A model generated the notes under the pieces. The model was given only the letters and a program-made list of their open reading frames with translations, was not told where the DNA came from and ran no database searches. From the NCBI GenBank assembly GCA_003971905.1, contig RSEE01000036.1, forward strand, positions 580,417 through 644,416: a DNA stretch of 64,000 nt, written 5' to 3'. Position 1 is the first letter of the stretch, and each line of letters begins with the position of its first letter. Of the stretch, positions 1 to 10,703 are shown in pieces. The translations under genes and the position numbers were made by a program. Origin of the DNA: Moniliella sp. 'wahieum' (Eukaryota; Basidiomycota; Moniliellomycetes; Moniliellales; Moniliellaceae).

Positions 1-1085
1 TCCTCCTCGCCTTCCCCTTCGAATGCGGGCGGCGCCTTCACCGGTTGAGCCAACGGGGTCGTAGCGTCCTGGTCAACCGGGTGGAAGGCTTCCAAGCCGC
101 CGTAGCTCACATCATCGCTGTCGCTCACCGCCTAGAGGCTGCACGGCCGAAGACAAGGACGAAAGGGATGACACGCGGCCGACGGGGCCCATTGGCTGGG
201 TGGTAGCGCGTGGTAGGACGGGCGATGAGCTGGTCCAACTCGTATGCGTCGAGCGAGGGGCGAACGCCTGCTCCAGCGAAAAGTCTTCCTGGCCCTCGCC
301 TTCGAACGCGGGCGCGCGCGCCTCAGCCACGGGGTGCGCCATCGGTGTCACCGCCTCGTCAGCCGGAACAACGTGTTCAGCGCCTCTGCCTCTGCCGTCT
401 CGGTGCGAGCAGATAACTTGGACGCTGATTGGACGGATGTGGTGGGTCCATCTGGGGGTTCCTCCCCTTCGCGCTCCTCCCCCGCCGACGACGCATTGTC
501 ACTCCCGTTTCTAAATGTATCAAGCGAAGGAAGGAGTACGCTCGACGGGAATGTCGGCTTGCTGGTCAGCTGGATGGAAGGAGATCAAACCGTCCGCTTC
601 CATGCCTTCCGTCTCGTCCCCGAAAGGTTGAGAAGCGGTGGCCAGCGAAACGGGTCGAGGCGTGGACAGGTTGAGTGGTTCCTGTGTCGAAGGAACAATG
701 GGGGGCGAGACGACGGAGGACCCCGACCAGCTGGTGTGGGTCGACTGGGGCGCAAACGCCTGGTCGAGGGAAAAGTCTTCTTCACCTTCTCCTTCCAAGG
801 TGGAAGGAGAGGGGGCACGCCCACTGGGGGACAGGACCGGTTTGGTCCAGAGGATGGAAAGTATCCAGTCCAGTGAACTCCACAGCATCGGCTTCTTCCG
901 TTAGGCACTGTGCGCCATCACTGTCTTGGGGCTGAGGCACGCCTTGCATGGCAGGTGAACGCGGGACCTCTGTATGCCGGGCCAAGGGGGATACCGCACT
1001 AGACTCACCAGCAGAGCCGACGTAGCTGGTATGAGTCGATTGAGGGGCAAATGCAACGTCCAATGCAAGATCTTCTACGCCTTGC
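1..1085 (-). repeat. Protein-coding tandem repeat (EGEGxEDFSL ... APQSTHTSW unit)
   Basis: Four copies of the motif AFEGEGxEDFSLxQAFAPQ can be read on the minus strand, near 36-1, 310-255, 800-735 and 1080-1015. Three copies of FHPxDQ precede them, near 85, 590 and 860. Spacing is about 270 bp for neighbouring copies and about 440-500 bp in the middle, where one unit seems degenerate or spliced. The DNA copies differ at many third positions while the peptide is kept, so these are old, protein-level repeats and not a recent minisatellite. Confidence 0.6.
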
Positions 1086-2555
1086 CCCTCAAAACTAGCT
1101 TCGTTGTGCAGACGGATCCGTCGGTAGCCTCGTCGATGGTCGTTAGTCGATCTAGCGTACCACCTTCGGGATGCACAAGGCCGGGGCTGACTTGTATCGT
1201 GTGATTCGTCACTTCTTGAACATGTGCCTCACCTTCCTCTTTCCCATTCTGGGAGAGAGGATTGGGCTCGAGGCTGGCAAGGCCATGTGAAAACATCCGT
1301 TGTTTGACATTGTGGGTACGCAAGGAATCGGTTTGTGACTGGGACACCCGACCGTGGCCGGGCAAGTGGGGGAGAAGGCGAGGCGAGAGACGATGAGGGA
1401 CAGGCGGGGCGAAAGGCGGGGCGAGAGGCGAGGAGACACGAGGGAAAAGACCGGGCGTACTTGAAGTAGGTGCATTCGGTTCGGGAAGAGCGAGGTGCGA
1501 ACTTGCCTTGGCCGAGACTGGCGCCGTTTCTTCCCGCACCTTTGTAGAGGCAGGCAGAGGCGATAATGCAGGCGTCTCTGACAGGGGCTGGCTACTGTCG
1601 TTTCCTGCTGTTCCGGCATCCTGCCCGCCCAGGCTCGTGGCTCGAAGTGAAATGGGCGGCGAGCCATACGAAGAGGATATCGCTTCGACACCATTCGATC
1701 CTTCCGGAGCTCCATCCGATAAGGAGAGGGGAGGAATCTCTGGTTCCACCTCCCGTAGGATTTCTTGCGAGGCAACGGGGGGCGTAGAAAAGGGTGTTCC
1801 GGGCGAGAGGTAGCCAGGGCGGGGCTCAGAACCTTCGGCAGCAAAAGATTGCCAGGCAAGACTGTGTAGGCGCAAAGGTCAGTTCCGAATTCCATCATCA
1901 CATAGCACCACACATTTAGGTCAACGTACCTAAGCGGAGAGCGGCTAAGATCGATGCCGCTACTAACGAACGATGTGTCGGTGCGAGCTCCTTCGGAGGA
2001 AGAGTAGAGACTACCTCCGGTGGGGAGATTGTTGTCGGAGGTTCGATTTGCCCGTTGGGGGACGGCGGGAGGCGGTCCATGGGCGTGATCGCTGGGCTGG
2101 CGCCGCGCGATGGGTCGACGGTTGTGCTGGGGTAGGAGCAATGATGGGGGAGGATGAGGAGGAGGTTTTGGTGTTCTGGGCGGGGCGGCGTACCAGACGC
2201 GCCAGGCCGCCAGTAGCCACGCTGTGCCGTTGGGTCCGCTTCCCGCCCGCGGGAGCTGGGCCGGAGGCGGCCGGGCCTGCTACCGAGTGGGAAGCGGAGG
2301 AGGCATCAGGTTTACGGGAAGAAGAGTGGTGGTGATGGTGGGGGTGGGCGGCGCGCTTGAGGCCGTCGATAAAGGAGTGGGTGGAGGCCGAGTAGGCGCG
2401 CGAGACGGGAGAGGAGCTGCCGGTGCGGGAGGCAGAGGCGGTGGTGCGATGGTCGTCGGGGCATGAGAGGAGGTCGTGGCAGGGGGGGGCGGGGGAGAGG
2501 CGGGGGGAGCAGGGGCTGCCGTGCCGAGGTGCCAGAGACGGCTGAAGAAGCCCAT
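1..2555 (-). CDS. Disordered protein with ~90-residue internal repeats (3' end outside window)
   Basis: I do not recognise the family. The likely start is the ATG at 2555 (MGFFSRLWHLG), followed by a Pro/Ser/Ala-rich, His-run-containing N-terminus. A 68-bp intron at 1929-1862 has a GTACGT donor and a CAG acceptor, and it joins the two flanking frames in exact phase, which is good evidence that this strand is coding. The second exon is Ser/Pro-rich to about 1090. After that the protein consists of diverged copies of a unit containing FHPxDQ, then FEGEGxEDFSL, then QAFAPQSTHTSW. The reading frame changes several times (around 2450, 2100, 1070, 825 and 520-350), all probably one-base slips. No membrane segment, signal peptide or enzyme motif is visible. 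It could be a regulatory or scaffold protein. The coding sequence continues past base 1. Confidence 0.55.
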
Positions 2556-5132
2556 CGTGCCCAGGGCAATGCAGGTGGAACGGGGGAGTTGAGGGGATGG
2601 TGGGGCGGAGACGAGGAGGAGATCGGAGGTCGGAGGAGGTCGTCAGAATAGTCGTGCGGGGCGTGAGCGGCGTGAAGGCGGCGGGCGGAGGATGGTGGGA
2701 CAAGCGAGGCAGGATCGGCGAGGCGAAATAGGCGACGCCTGCAGGGGGCACCGCATGGGATGGATGGACCGTCGGTCTTCCGCCAAAATATAAGCCCCTG
2801 AGACCCCCACCAGCGCGCCCGCCGGCCGGCGGCAGTCTGCGGGGGGCTGCCCTGCCCACCTCCTCCCCCACTGCCCCCACGCCCACACTGCCCACGGCCA
2901 GGCGAAGGACCATGCTGCGCCCCTGTCGTCGCCACACAGCCTCCACCTCGGCCCCGCGGTGGCCCGCAAGGCTCCTGAATATATGAACGGTCTGCTCCAC
3001 ACGCCGTCCCGGCGTTGCCATGGAAACCCAGCTACAGACAGAGTGGGTTCGTCGTTCGACGTACGCGACGTTACAAAAACTCCCAAAAGCCACTGCCACT
3101 CCTTTGGTCATGCCGTCCATATGCAGAAGCTCAAGGTCTGACATGGTGCGGAATGGTCGATGGGCAGGTGGGAGGCGAGCAAGGCAGACGAAGTGGTGGA
3201 GATGCAATCGGGGCTAATCGATAATCATTAATCAGGGCAAGGCAGTCGTCAGGCGCGCAGACAGGGGAGCGGAATAGGGGCGGAACGGGACCACTTGGCA
3301 CTGGTCAGTACTCAGTGGCTGTGATTGCCTGTGTCGGATGTGTGAAACACGACACCCGTCACACAATCACCAACATGCCATCGGCGTCCTAGTCGCTGGG
3401 CCACCAACGCTTTGCATTTGAACGCTGAGTAAGCTGAACGATGAACGATGAACGTGAACGTGAACGCGAACGTTGACCATAGAATCTTGGCCAACCAACA
3501 TCAGCCAGTTTCTCAACTTCAGCACCTCAGCCGGCAGCCGCGCCACCCTATCGACACTGGGACACATCCATTGTTTCCCCATTTTTGCTTGTAACATGTA
3601 ACGCGTAACGGCAGGACCGGCACCGCGTACCTGTCACATCCAACACACGCCGCCCCATCTCGCAGCGCCAAAGTATCATGCAAGCAACGTTAACGTTTAC
3701 TACCACTGCCTTCATCATGCATCACTGCGACATGATACACACTGCTCCTACACCCAAGTGTGTTGACGCGTTGACGGCTGGATAGTGGATGCCCTGTGCA
3801 TGCGCACGACAGCAGACACTTGGCGAGAGTAAACCATCGAGCGTGATATGCCTATAGGCCCCATCCTCGAGTGCATCCACTCTCGCTGTGTCCTCCGTTT
3901 CGATGGAGAGGCAAAGATGGTCACCAGGATGGGGGACCACAGATATGTTGGGGCATCCACAGAGGATATCAAACGGTCCATGGTGTGCAGACTGAGAGCG
4001 TATATTCGGGCCCACACCGGCGGTGCAAAGTTGGCAAGAACACGGATGGTGTAGTGGCTGCTCAACGTTGAACGTTGAACTCTACTTTTGTAGGGACTGT
4101 TGTGTTTGGGTCTCTCATCGGCACAATCCCCCTCCCGCACAGGATATAGTGGCAGAAACGCCTTCGGAAGGGGAGTGGACGGCGGTGCCTGGCGTTGCGG
4201 AAAAGGATCTCTCAGGATCACACCCTAAAAGGCAACACGCGTCCCCTGGTCCAAATTCCTTCGGAGTAACCGGTAAGACCTAAGATCTGCGATTGTCGAT
4301 GAATGTGACCAAGAGAGAGCGTCTCAGTAAGGCGGTCACATGTCACAGATCCATTGCCTATGACACACGCACGACCCTACTCCAGTGCATATCGGCTGCT
4401 GTTTGTCAGTAGAGGGGATGCAGGATGGAAGAAGTTCACTCTAGAAGTACGCGACTGGCGCTGCAAGCATGTCGTTCTCTCTCCTCCTTTGCGGGTAGTG
4501 TGGGCATGCGCTAATATACCTGTTGTCGTGATCATTGGCATGGTGCGGTTGCGCGTCAATCCATCTACCATACTTGGACAGTGAGAAAAAATGACTATAG
4601 TAACCAGTGACTTTTGGCAAGTGATTCTGCGACAAGAGCCAGACCATGCACGCCACTGTACAGTTTTGAGAGGACGTTGGGCAGGCAGTGGGCCTGTCGT
4701 TTAATACGAGTGATGGCGACCTGCCGTTCTAGGCACCGGCTGGCCATTCTAGCACCCAACTTGGTCTCACCGTTGTCCCCTCCCCAATACTTGCCACGCA
4801 TGTCATGCAACCACTAGTCACTAGATACGATTGAGTGACTTTGGCTTTCTATCGCCGCTCGCCTTCTCCAGTCATATTAAAGCCAGCGGGTTGTCCCTCC
4901 CTCAGCCCAGCCCACCACCTCGTCTTGTCCTTCCCCCCTTGTGCGCAGCTGGCTCTGCCCAACCTAATACTAGGCTCTCTTTCTCCTCCTTGGCTGGCCC
5001 ATCATCCTTCTCCCGCCCTCTCTGGATTTCTCTGCTGGACAGACATCCTTGTGCCTTGAGCTGGCTCTGGCGTCTTTTCTACCCCTATTCCTCCCCTTCC
5101 TCACGCCTTCTGTGCCGCTTCTTGTTTGCGAC
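2556..5132. other. Intergenic region, no supported gene
   Basis: About 2.6 kb between the minus-strand repeat protein and the plus-strand GH18 gene, so it should hold both upstream regions. Open frames here (for example minus 4221-3748 and 3086-2643) show no family motif, no intron signals and no codon bias like the neighbours. The part next to 2555 is strongly C/G-skewed. A short GAACGT repeat and a CAACGTTGAACGTT palindrome-like element are the only structures I could see. Confidence 0.5.
3436..3477. repeat. GAACGT short tandem repeat
   Basis: Six to seven head-to-tail copies of GAACGW/GAACGT (first two spaced by an extra T or AT), ending in GAACGTTGAC. The same AACGTT core recurs at 4062-4080 and near 35,133, also outside genes. 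Confidence 0.7.
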
Positions 5133-6160
5133 ATGTCGCGTCTGCTCGCCACCCTGTTCTGCTCGCAATTGCTCTCGCCAGCCTCGTGACTGCGGCGCCG
5201 GTTCACTACCTGGAGCAACGGAAGGCTGGGAAAGCCCATAAGCCAGCCTTTGTTGTACGTTGCCTCTCGCTTGGAACTGCGCTATTCCGGTGCAAGCGTA
5301 AGCTGACCCTGGACCACTCTTTGATTAGGCCTACGGATGGACGCCCAACCAAGGCAGCGGCGGCGTACCCGCCCCGCAAGACATTCAAGGCTTCACGCAC
5401 TACAACCTTGCCTTTTGGACCACCCAGGGCCCGCTCTCGGCCGCGGCGGCGTGGAACCAATCGGGGGCCGAGGTACGGGCGCAAGTCAAGGCGCAGTACA
5501 AGGCTGCAGGAATCAAGTTGATGATCAGTGCGTTTGGTTCGACGGATCGGCCGATGGCGAACGGGTACACGGCCTCGGGGATTGCACAAGAACTAGTGGA
5601 CTTTGTCTTGTCCAACGACCTGGACGGAGTGGACATTGATTTTGAAGAGTCGGACCTGGTCCAATCGGGCCAGGCTACTCCCCTGGCTCGTCGAGTTGAC
5701 CCAGGCACTGCGAACGGCCCTGCCACACAAACAAGGCTACGTCCTAACCCATGCGCCTATGGCGCCGTACTTCTCGCCCAGCTGGGCCAGCTCGGGCAAG
5801 GGATACCTAGATGTCGAGGCACAGGTGGCAAGAGCATCGATCACTACCTCGTCCAATTTTACGAACAAGAAGGTAGCTATGAAGACTGCTCCACCCTGCT
5901 TACCCCGCCGGCCTCGCCCCCCCTACAGCCAATCGTCCCTGTTTGAGATCCACACCAACGGCGTGCCGCTCAAGCGCCTCGTGGTGGGCAAACCAGCCAC
6001 ATCGGCAGATGCCGCGAGCGGGTACATGGACCCAACCACATTGGGACAGTGTCTGGCCACCGCGCGCCAGCAGCACTGGAACGCCGGCGTGTCGTTTTGG
6101 CAGTACCCGCACACCCAAAATGTCCACTCTACCGTCAAGACCGCCGCCGGGTGGAGCTAG
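5133..6160 (+). CDS. Secreted GH18 chitinase-like protein (copy 1)
   Basis: Glycoside hydrolase family 18 enzymes cleave chitin or related N-acetylglucosamine polymers, usually outside the cell or in the wall. The start at 5133 (MSRLLATLF) gives a short hydrophobic signal peptide ending near VTAAP, once a one-base slip near 5155 is allowed. An intron at 5255-5328 (GTACGT donor, CTGAC branch, TTAG acceptor) leads to the mature domain beginning AYGWTPNQG. The catalytic signature DGVDIDFEE is at about 5625-5650, matching the family's DGxDxDxE with the proton-donating Glu. Later blocks FGSTDRP, THAPMAPYF, LVQFYEQ and WQYPHT fit small fungal class III-like chitinases. Frame slips occur near 5675, 5830 and 5900. 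At about 310 residues it is a single catalytic domain without a visible binding module. It is a paralog of the minus-strand gene ending at 14427. Confidence 0.85.
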
Positions 6161-6537
6161 TGGTAACCCTTTCCTACTTCAAGTGTCTCCTCTCTTGCCC
6201 CCCATGACCGTGCCCCGTCTACATGCACCCCATATCTCCATCTGTTTGCTTCTTCCAGTACCCCTCCCCACACACCATTTTTGTCAATGCACATTCTATT
6301 TCGAGGTGGTTTATGCTGGGTTTAGGGTGCCGACAGCTGTATAGTAGGTAGGTATAGGGCGGGTGCTTCAGGAGGCGCGAGGCGGCCGGGGGAGAATCAG
6401 CAGTACAATCAGTCGAAACCTCCATTGTCCTCTTGCCAGTGAAGCAAATGTTTGGGAACTGGTAATTAAGCACGGGGCAGAAGGCCAATCGAGCAACGGT
6501 CAACGGTGTCCCCACACGAAACAGAGCAGCAGTCAAC
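6161..6537. other. Convergent intergenic region
   Basis: Short spacer between the 3' ends of the GH18 gene (plus) and the Sfr1-like gene (minus). It is T- and C-rich just after 6160, as expected for a 3' UTR. No gene or repeat was seen. Confidence 0.5.
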
Positions 6538-8245
6538 TCAAACCGGCTGAGGAAGATACGCACGGCCCATCGCATCCAGCATGCGTCCCACCGTCCAAGT
6601 GGCTGGTTCAGTACGGGCGGAAGTAGGTTGCCCGTCGGTCGAATCCGTGCATTCCGTACCCACCTCTCCGTCCCACCCCCACTCATCTCTGCACGGCAAG
6701 GGCCTAAAGGGATTGTCGACCGGGACAGGGACCAAGGTGAAAAGTGCCTGGGCCGCTTCCTGCGCTACAAGACGCCACTGGGATATCAGGGGATGGATCG
6801 GGCGCACGAGGTCGTCTCTGCCACCAAATGAAATGGTCAACGAAACAAGGAGGGTCAGCATGTTCAACGTTCCACGCAGTAGGTGAGAAGAACCACACTC
6901 TATTACCCTCTTGGTATCGCAGTGCCAAACGGAGCGTGCGCAGGCGGGATTGGAGCTGGAGCTGGTTTCGTTGCTTCCCTTTCGCCCGAGTGCGCGGCAC
7001 ACCGCGCTTGACGGACGAAAAACTACAGGAAGAAGAACGAAGGGCCATCGTGGGCGTGGCATGAGTAGAGTGGGACCGAGCCAGACGAGGCGCAGCGGTG
7101 TGTGCTGCTGCTACCGCAACAGAGGGGGAGGAGCAGGAAGGGGGCGGGGACCATTCATCTGGCCCACTAGGGGGGGCGGAGGATGAAGTGACCCGGCTGG
7201 GGGGACGGAAGGGGCGGAACAAGGTGAGGGCCACTTGGTCGGGAGGGGGGACGTGAGGTGGCATGGGACAGATGAGCGGGGTAGCAGAAGAAATCCCGCC
7301 GGTCTTCTCAACCGGTTCCCCTACTTGATAGGAGGGTGCATTAGTGCAGTAAGAACCCGCGTGTTGCCTGAGCCGGCCGCGGCGGTACCGCGGTCGGAGG
7401 ATGAAGGGATTGCGGTTTCGGATGTATGCTCGCTCCCCTTTCGGGACTGACGTGGCCTGCCACCCCACCGTTTACCGTTTGCAAGGACGAGCTAGGTTCC
7501 ACGATCCGTACCCGCTTGACTGGATGCATTTTTCGCTTGGCTCATCCAACGAATCTCGCGAGGACGTCTCCCAACTGCGCTCTTCTCGAGCGGTGCTGGG
7601 CGCAGAGGCAATGAGAGGCTCGGAACGGGAGGGTTGAACTGTCCTGAGGAAGTGTGTGCATATCTTCGAGTAACCCTTCACTAGGATTATCCTCCGTTGC
7701 CAGCACTGGCTGTGGCCCCTGATGAGTGGTCTGGGATATCCGAGCCTCATCAGGGCCAGGCCGGATGGGATAATGCAAAGGCAGTGTGTCTTGGGAGGCG
7801 AGAGAACCGAGATGGTGCGGCTCTGACCCAACATGAAGACCGAGGTGAGAGGTGGAGAGTGGGGTGTTGTGGCGTTGCACAGACCCAGATGGCTGGATGC
7901 TGGGTTGGGAGATGGTGGATGAATGCGGCAGTGCAGCGGGAACGCACTGCTGGCGGAGGTTGGCGTGGCTGTGGGAGAGAGAGAGGAGTAACCCCCATCA
8001 GATGCGGGGGCCGACGGAAGGTGGCTGCGCGCATGAGTGGAGGCGGGCGAGGTGGATGGCAGGGAGGGGGTGTGGGGACGGGCCGCAGTGGCTTGATGCG
8101 TGGGCCGAGCAAGGGCCAGTAGTGGTGATAGGGGATGGATGGCGTCAGCAGCTGCCCCGGGGCAGCTTGCCTGGGGCGCCTCGGCCGGCGTCTTCCATGT
8201 GGCTGCGTCCGATAGGCGGATGGGCTGAGACGTCATGTGGGGCAT
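6538..8245 (-). CDS. Probable Sfr1/Mei5-like recombination mediator
   Basis: Sfr1/Mei5 partners with Swi5/Sae3 and stimulates Rad51/Dmc1 strand exchange in the nucleus. The ATG at 8245 (MPHMTSQPIR) opens a long Ser/Pro-rich disordered region. The recognisable part is C-terminal: QSRLRTLRLALRYQE, then HPLISQWRLVAQEAAQALF, then TWTVGRMLDAMG just before the stop at 6538. In known Sfr1 proteins a coiled segment of the type RRLKLVKMYR, an LIxxWR block and a final SLTQLIDHYG-like block occur in that order. A likely intron at 6906-6818 (unusual GTAATA donor, GCTGAC branch, GGCAG acceptor) sits exactly between the first two blocks, although the phase does not close without one more slip. Frames also change near 7880, 7530 and 7400. 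The family call rests on short motifs, so it is moderate. The start is shared promoter space (271 bp) with NUP49. Confidence 0.5.
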
Positions 8246-8516
8246 CCACACGGGCAAATGGTGCTCTGGTGGCAGCAGTCCTCCCTCTCAGCGAGTGGGT
8301 GTTGGGTGCCCCCGCAAAGACATATACACAACACCACGAGAGAGATCCAGCCGGCCAGCAGTGCAGTTTTGCAATGTTGCAGCCCCGACAGCGGAATGCC
8401 AGCGGAATCACGCTGCGGAATCACGCTGCTGCTTTCTACAATTCGAGCCTGCTCTCCTCGCGTCTGCTTGACCGCCTCGCCCACGGCCTTGGCACCACCA
8501 CGCCACCACCGCCACC

Positions 8517-10065
8517 ATGTTCGGCGCCGCCAGACAGACGCCCACGGCGGGAACCCTCTTCTCCTCTACCCCCGCATCCGGTACCACCGGAAGCATCTTC
8601 GGCCAGCAGCAGCAGCAGCCCGCCGCCACCGGTGGTCTCTTTGGCCAGCAGCCTGCCCAGCCAGCCCAACAACAACAACAGCCGCCCCAGCAGCAGCAAC
8701 AGCAACAGCCCCCTGCTGCCGGCGGGCTCTTTGGCGCCAAACCTGCTGGAACAACGTCAGGTGGGCTGTTTGGCACCACCCCTGCGCCTGCGCCTGCAGC
8801 TGGAGGTGGCCTCTTTGGTCAACCAGCCACTGCGGCTAAGCCTGCTTTTTCCTTTGGTAGCACCAAACCTCTGCCCAGCCGGGTGCGGCCCCCGGCGCCA
8901 GCACTGGCACCGGGTTGTTTGGTCAAAATCAGCCACAACAGAACCAACAACCCGCTGCGGGAGGCCCATTTAACTTTGGACAAAATCAGACTGCTCCTGG
9001 GACTCAGGGTACGGCCACCTCGCTTTTCTCAACCCAAAACCAGCGGCAGCAGCAACCTTCTGGCATTGGCTTTGGCTCTACATTTGGTGCACCTGCAGCA
9101 GGCGGGTTGGGTGCATCCACAGCACAGCCGTTCGGAATGTCTACCATGACCGCCACGTCGGCTGCCGCGCCCCAAAATCCTTTCCTCCAGTTCCCATTTC
9201 AACAGAAGGAGCGCTTTAACGACTTGCCAGACCAGCAAAAACAAATGGTCGAACAACTCGAGTACGTCGCGTGGCCTTTTGGTATGCCAGCGTTCACACT
9301 GACACCTTCTCCTTGCCTCTTTTAGCCAATTCATCCAGCAGCAAGTCCAAATCCGCAAGCAGCTCGAGGCGTCTAACAAGGCCGAGGAGATTTCCAAAGG
9401 TTCCCAGGCCATTTGGGCGGTTCAGTCGGTGCGTAGAAACCCTTTTGTTTTTCATATCTTTCTCTCGAACGGCAGGCGCTGACACTGATGCTGACCTTTG
9501 GCACTGGCTTCTAGGACCTCAAATCGTTGTTGGCACTGGTGGACTCGGACCACATTGAGATTACTGATCTGCGGAGCACGGTGGAGGTGGACCGCAAAGA
9601 CAGCAACACCATGTTTGAGATTGGCCACAACTGGCAGCAAGGGTTTGACAACTCGCACTTGCGCTCCTTTCCTCTCAAGTACGTCCTGTTCCCATTTCAA
9701 CCGTTGCTGTTGTGGCGCGGTGCAGGGTGCCGGACGGACCAAGTGACTGACAGGCTGGCGCGAGCAGCTACTTTGCCCGGGCTGTGCAGGACATTTCGCG
9801 GCGCGTGACGCGGTACAAGAGTACCCTCGAAGAAATCCAACGCCAGCTCATCTCGATCGACCACCGCGACACCTACACGCCCGATGCGATCCAGAACGCG
9901 ATCCAGGCGCAGAACACCAGCTTCATGGCTCTCGCCACCAAGGTCGCCGCGGTCCACGCCGACATTCAAACGCTCAAAGCGGACTATACGCAGTGGTATC
10001 AGCAGCAGCACCACTCTCTCCGCGACCCATTCTCGATGCAGCCGTTGGAGGCGGCGGTGCCGTAA
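8517..10065 (+). CDS. NUP49: FG nucleoporin Nup49 (Nup58/p45 family)
   Basis: A central-channel nucleoporin that forms the Nsp1/Nup62-type complex and binds transport receptors through FG repeats. The start MFGAARQTP at 8517 has a GCCACC context. Residues 1 to about 210 are Gln-rich with at least five GLFG repeats plus FSFG and FNFG; a polyQ tract lies near 8690. After a one-base slip near 8875 the conserved coiled-coil part follows: EQLDQFIQQQ, then AIWAVQSDLKSLLALV, then NYFARAVQDISRRV, then FMALATKVAAVHADIQTLK. This order matches Nup58/Nup49, not Nup54 or Nsp1. Three introns are clear and in phase: 9262-9325, 9429-9514 and 9679-9767, with donors GTACGT, GTGCGT, GTACGT and CTGAC-type branch sites. 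It is divergent from the Sfr1-like gene. Confidence 0.9.
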
Positions 10066-10703
10066 TGCGAGCCGGGGCTGGGGGGGGCAGGCAGCCATGA
10101 AGGTGGATACTGTTTGACGACGAGCATTGGAGGAGGAGGAGGCTGCGGATGTAGTGGCAGACACGCGTGCATGGCAAGCAGAGCTGGCTGGCGGTCGGCC
10201 TGCCGGTTGCTATGTCCGGGCCGGGTGAGGGGCAGAGCGGCTAGTGGCCAGTTGCTAGTTACGGGGGGCGGGTGCAAGAAACGCACGCAACGCGTTGGGA
10301 CGCTGCGCACAGACAGAAACACAGATAGGCTGGCTGGTTACCCGGCGCTGGCCAGCGCACACGGCGTCGTCCTTCTGCTTCGCACGGGCGCTTGTTGCGG
10401 ATGGCTGACATGTGCCATGGCACAGGCGGTGTACCACTGCCCCTGTGCCAGGACGTGCTGCTTGTCACGCGTCACACGTCATCGTCACCGGTCCTTAATC
10501 CTTCATTTATTCCCCGCCCGCCTGGGCCACTGCCGCGCTTTGGGCGCACCCACCACATCCCCGACGCAAGGGCCAACACACTGCCCCTGTGCCGTCCCTG
10601 TGTACACGGCGTCTGCAACGGCTCAATAAGCAGCACCCAGCAGCTGCCCTCGCCCAGAAGCTGCCTCGGTCGGCCCTTGGGGGTTTCCCTTGTCGCCACC
10701 ACA
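10066..10703. other. Intergenic region upstream of the dehydrogenase gene
   Basis: Holds the NUP49 3' end and the dehydrogenase promoter. Frames are open because of the base composition, but none carries a family motif. The last 150 bp are strongly pyrimidine-rich on the plus strand. No TATA box was obvious. Confidence 0.45.

Noticed and set aside
2011-3207. 398-codon minus frame taken whole as one protein
   Set aside because: Only its 3' part (about 2450-2100) fits the repeat-protein gene; the 5' part lies upstream of the MGFFSRLW start and looks non-coding.
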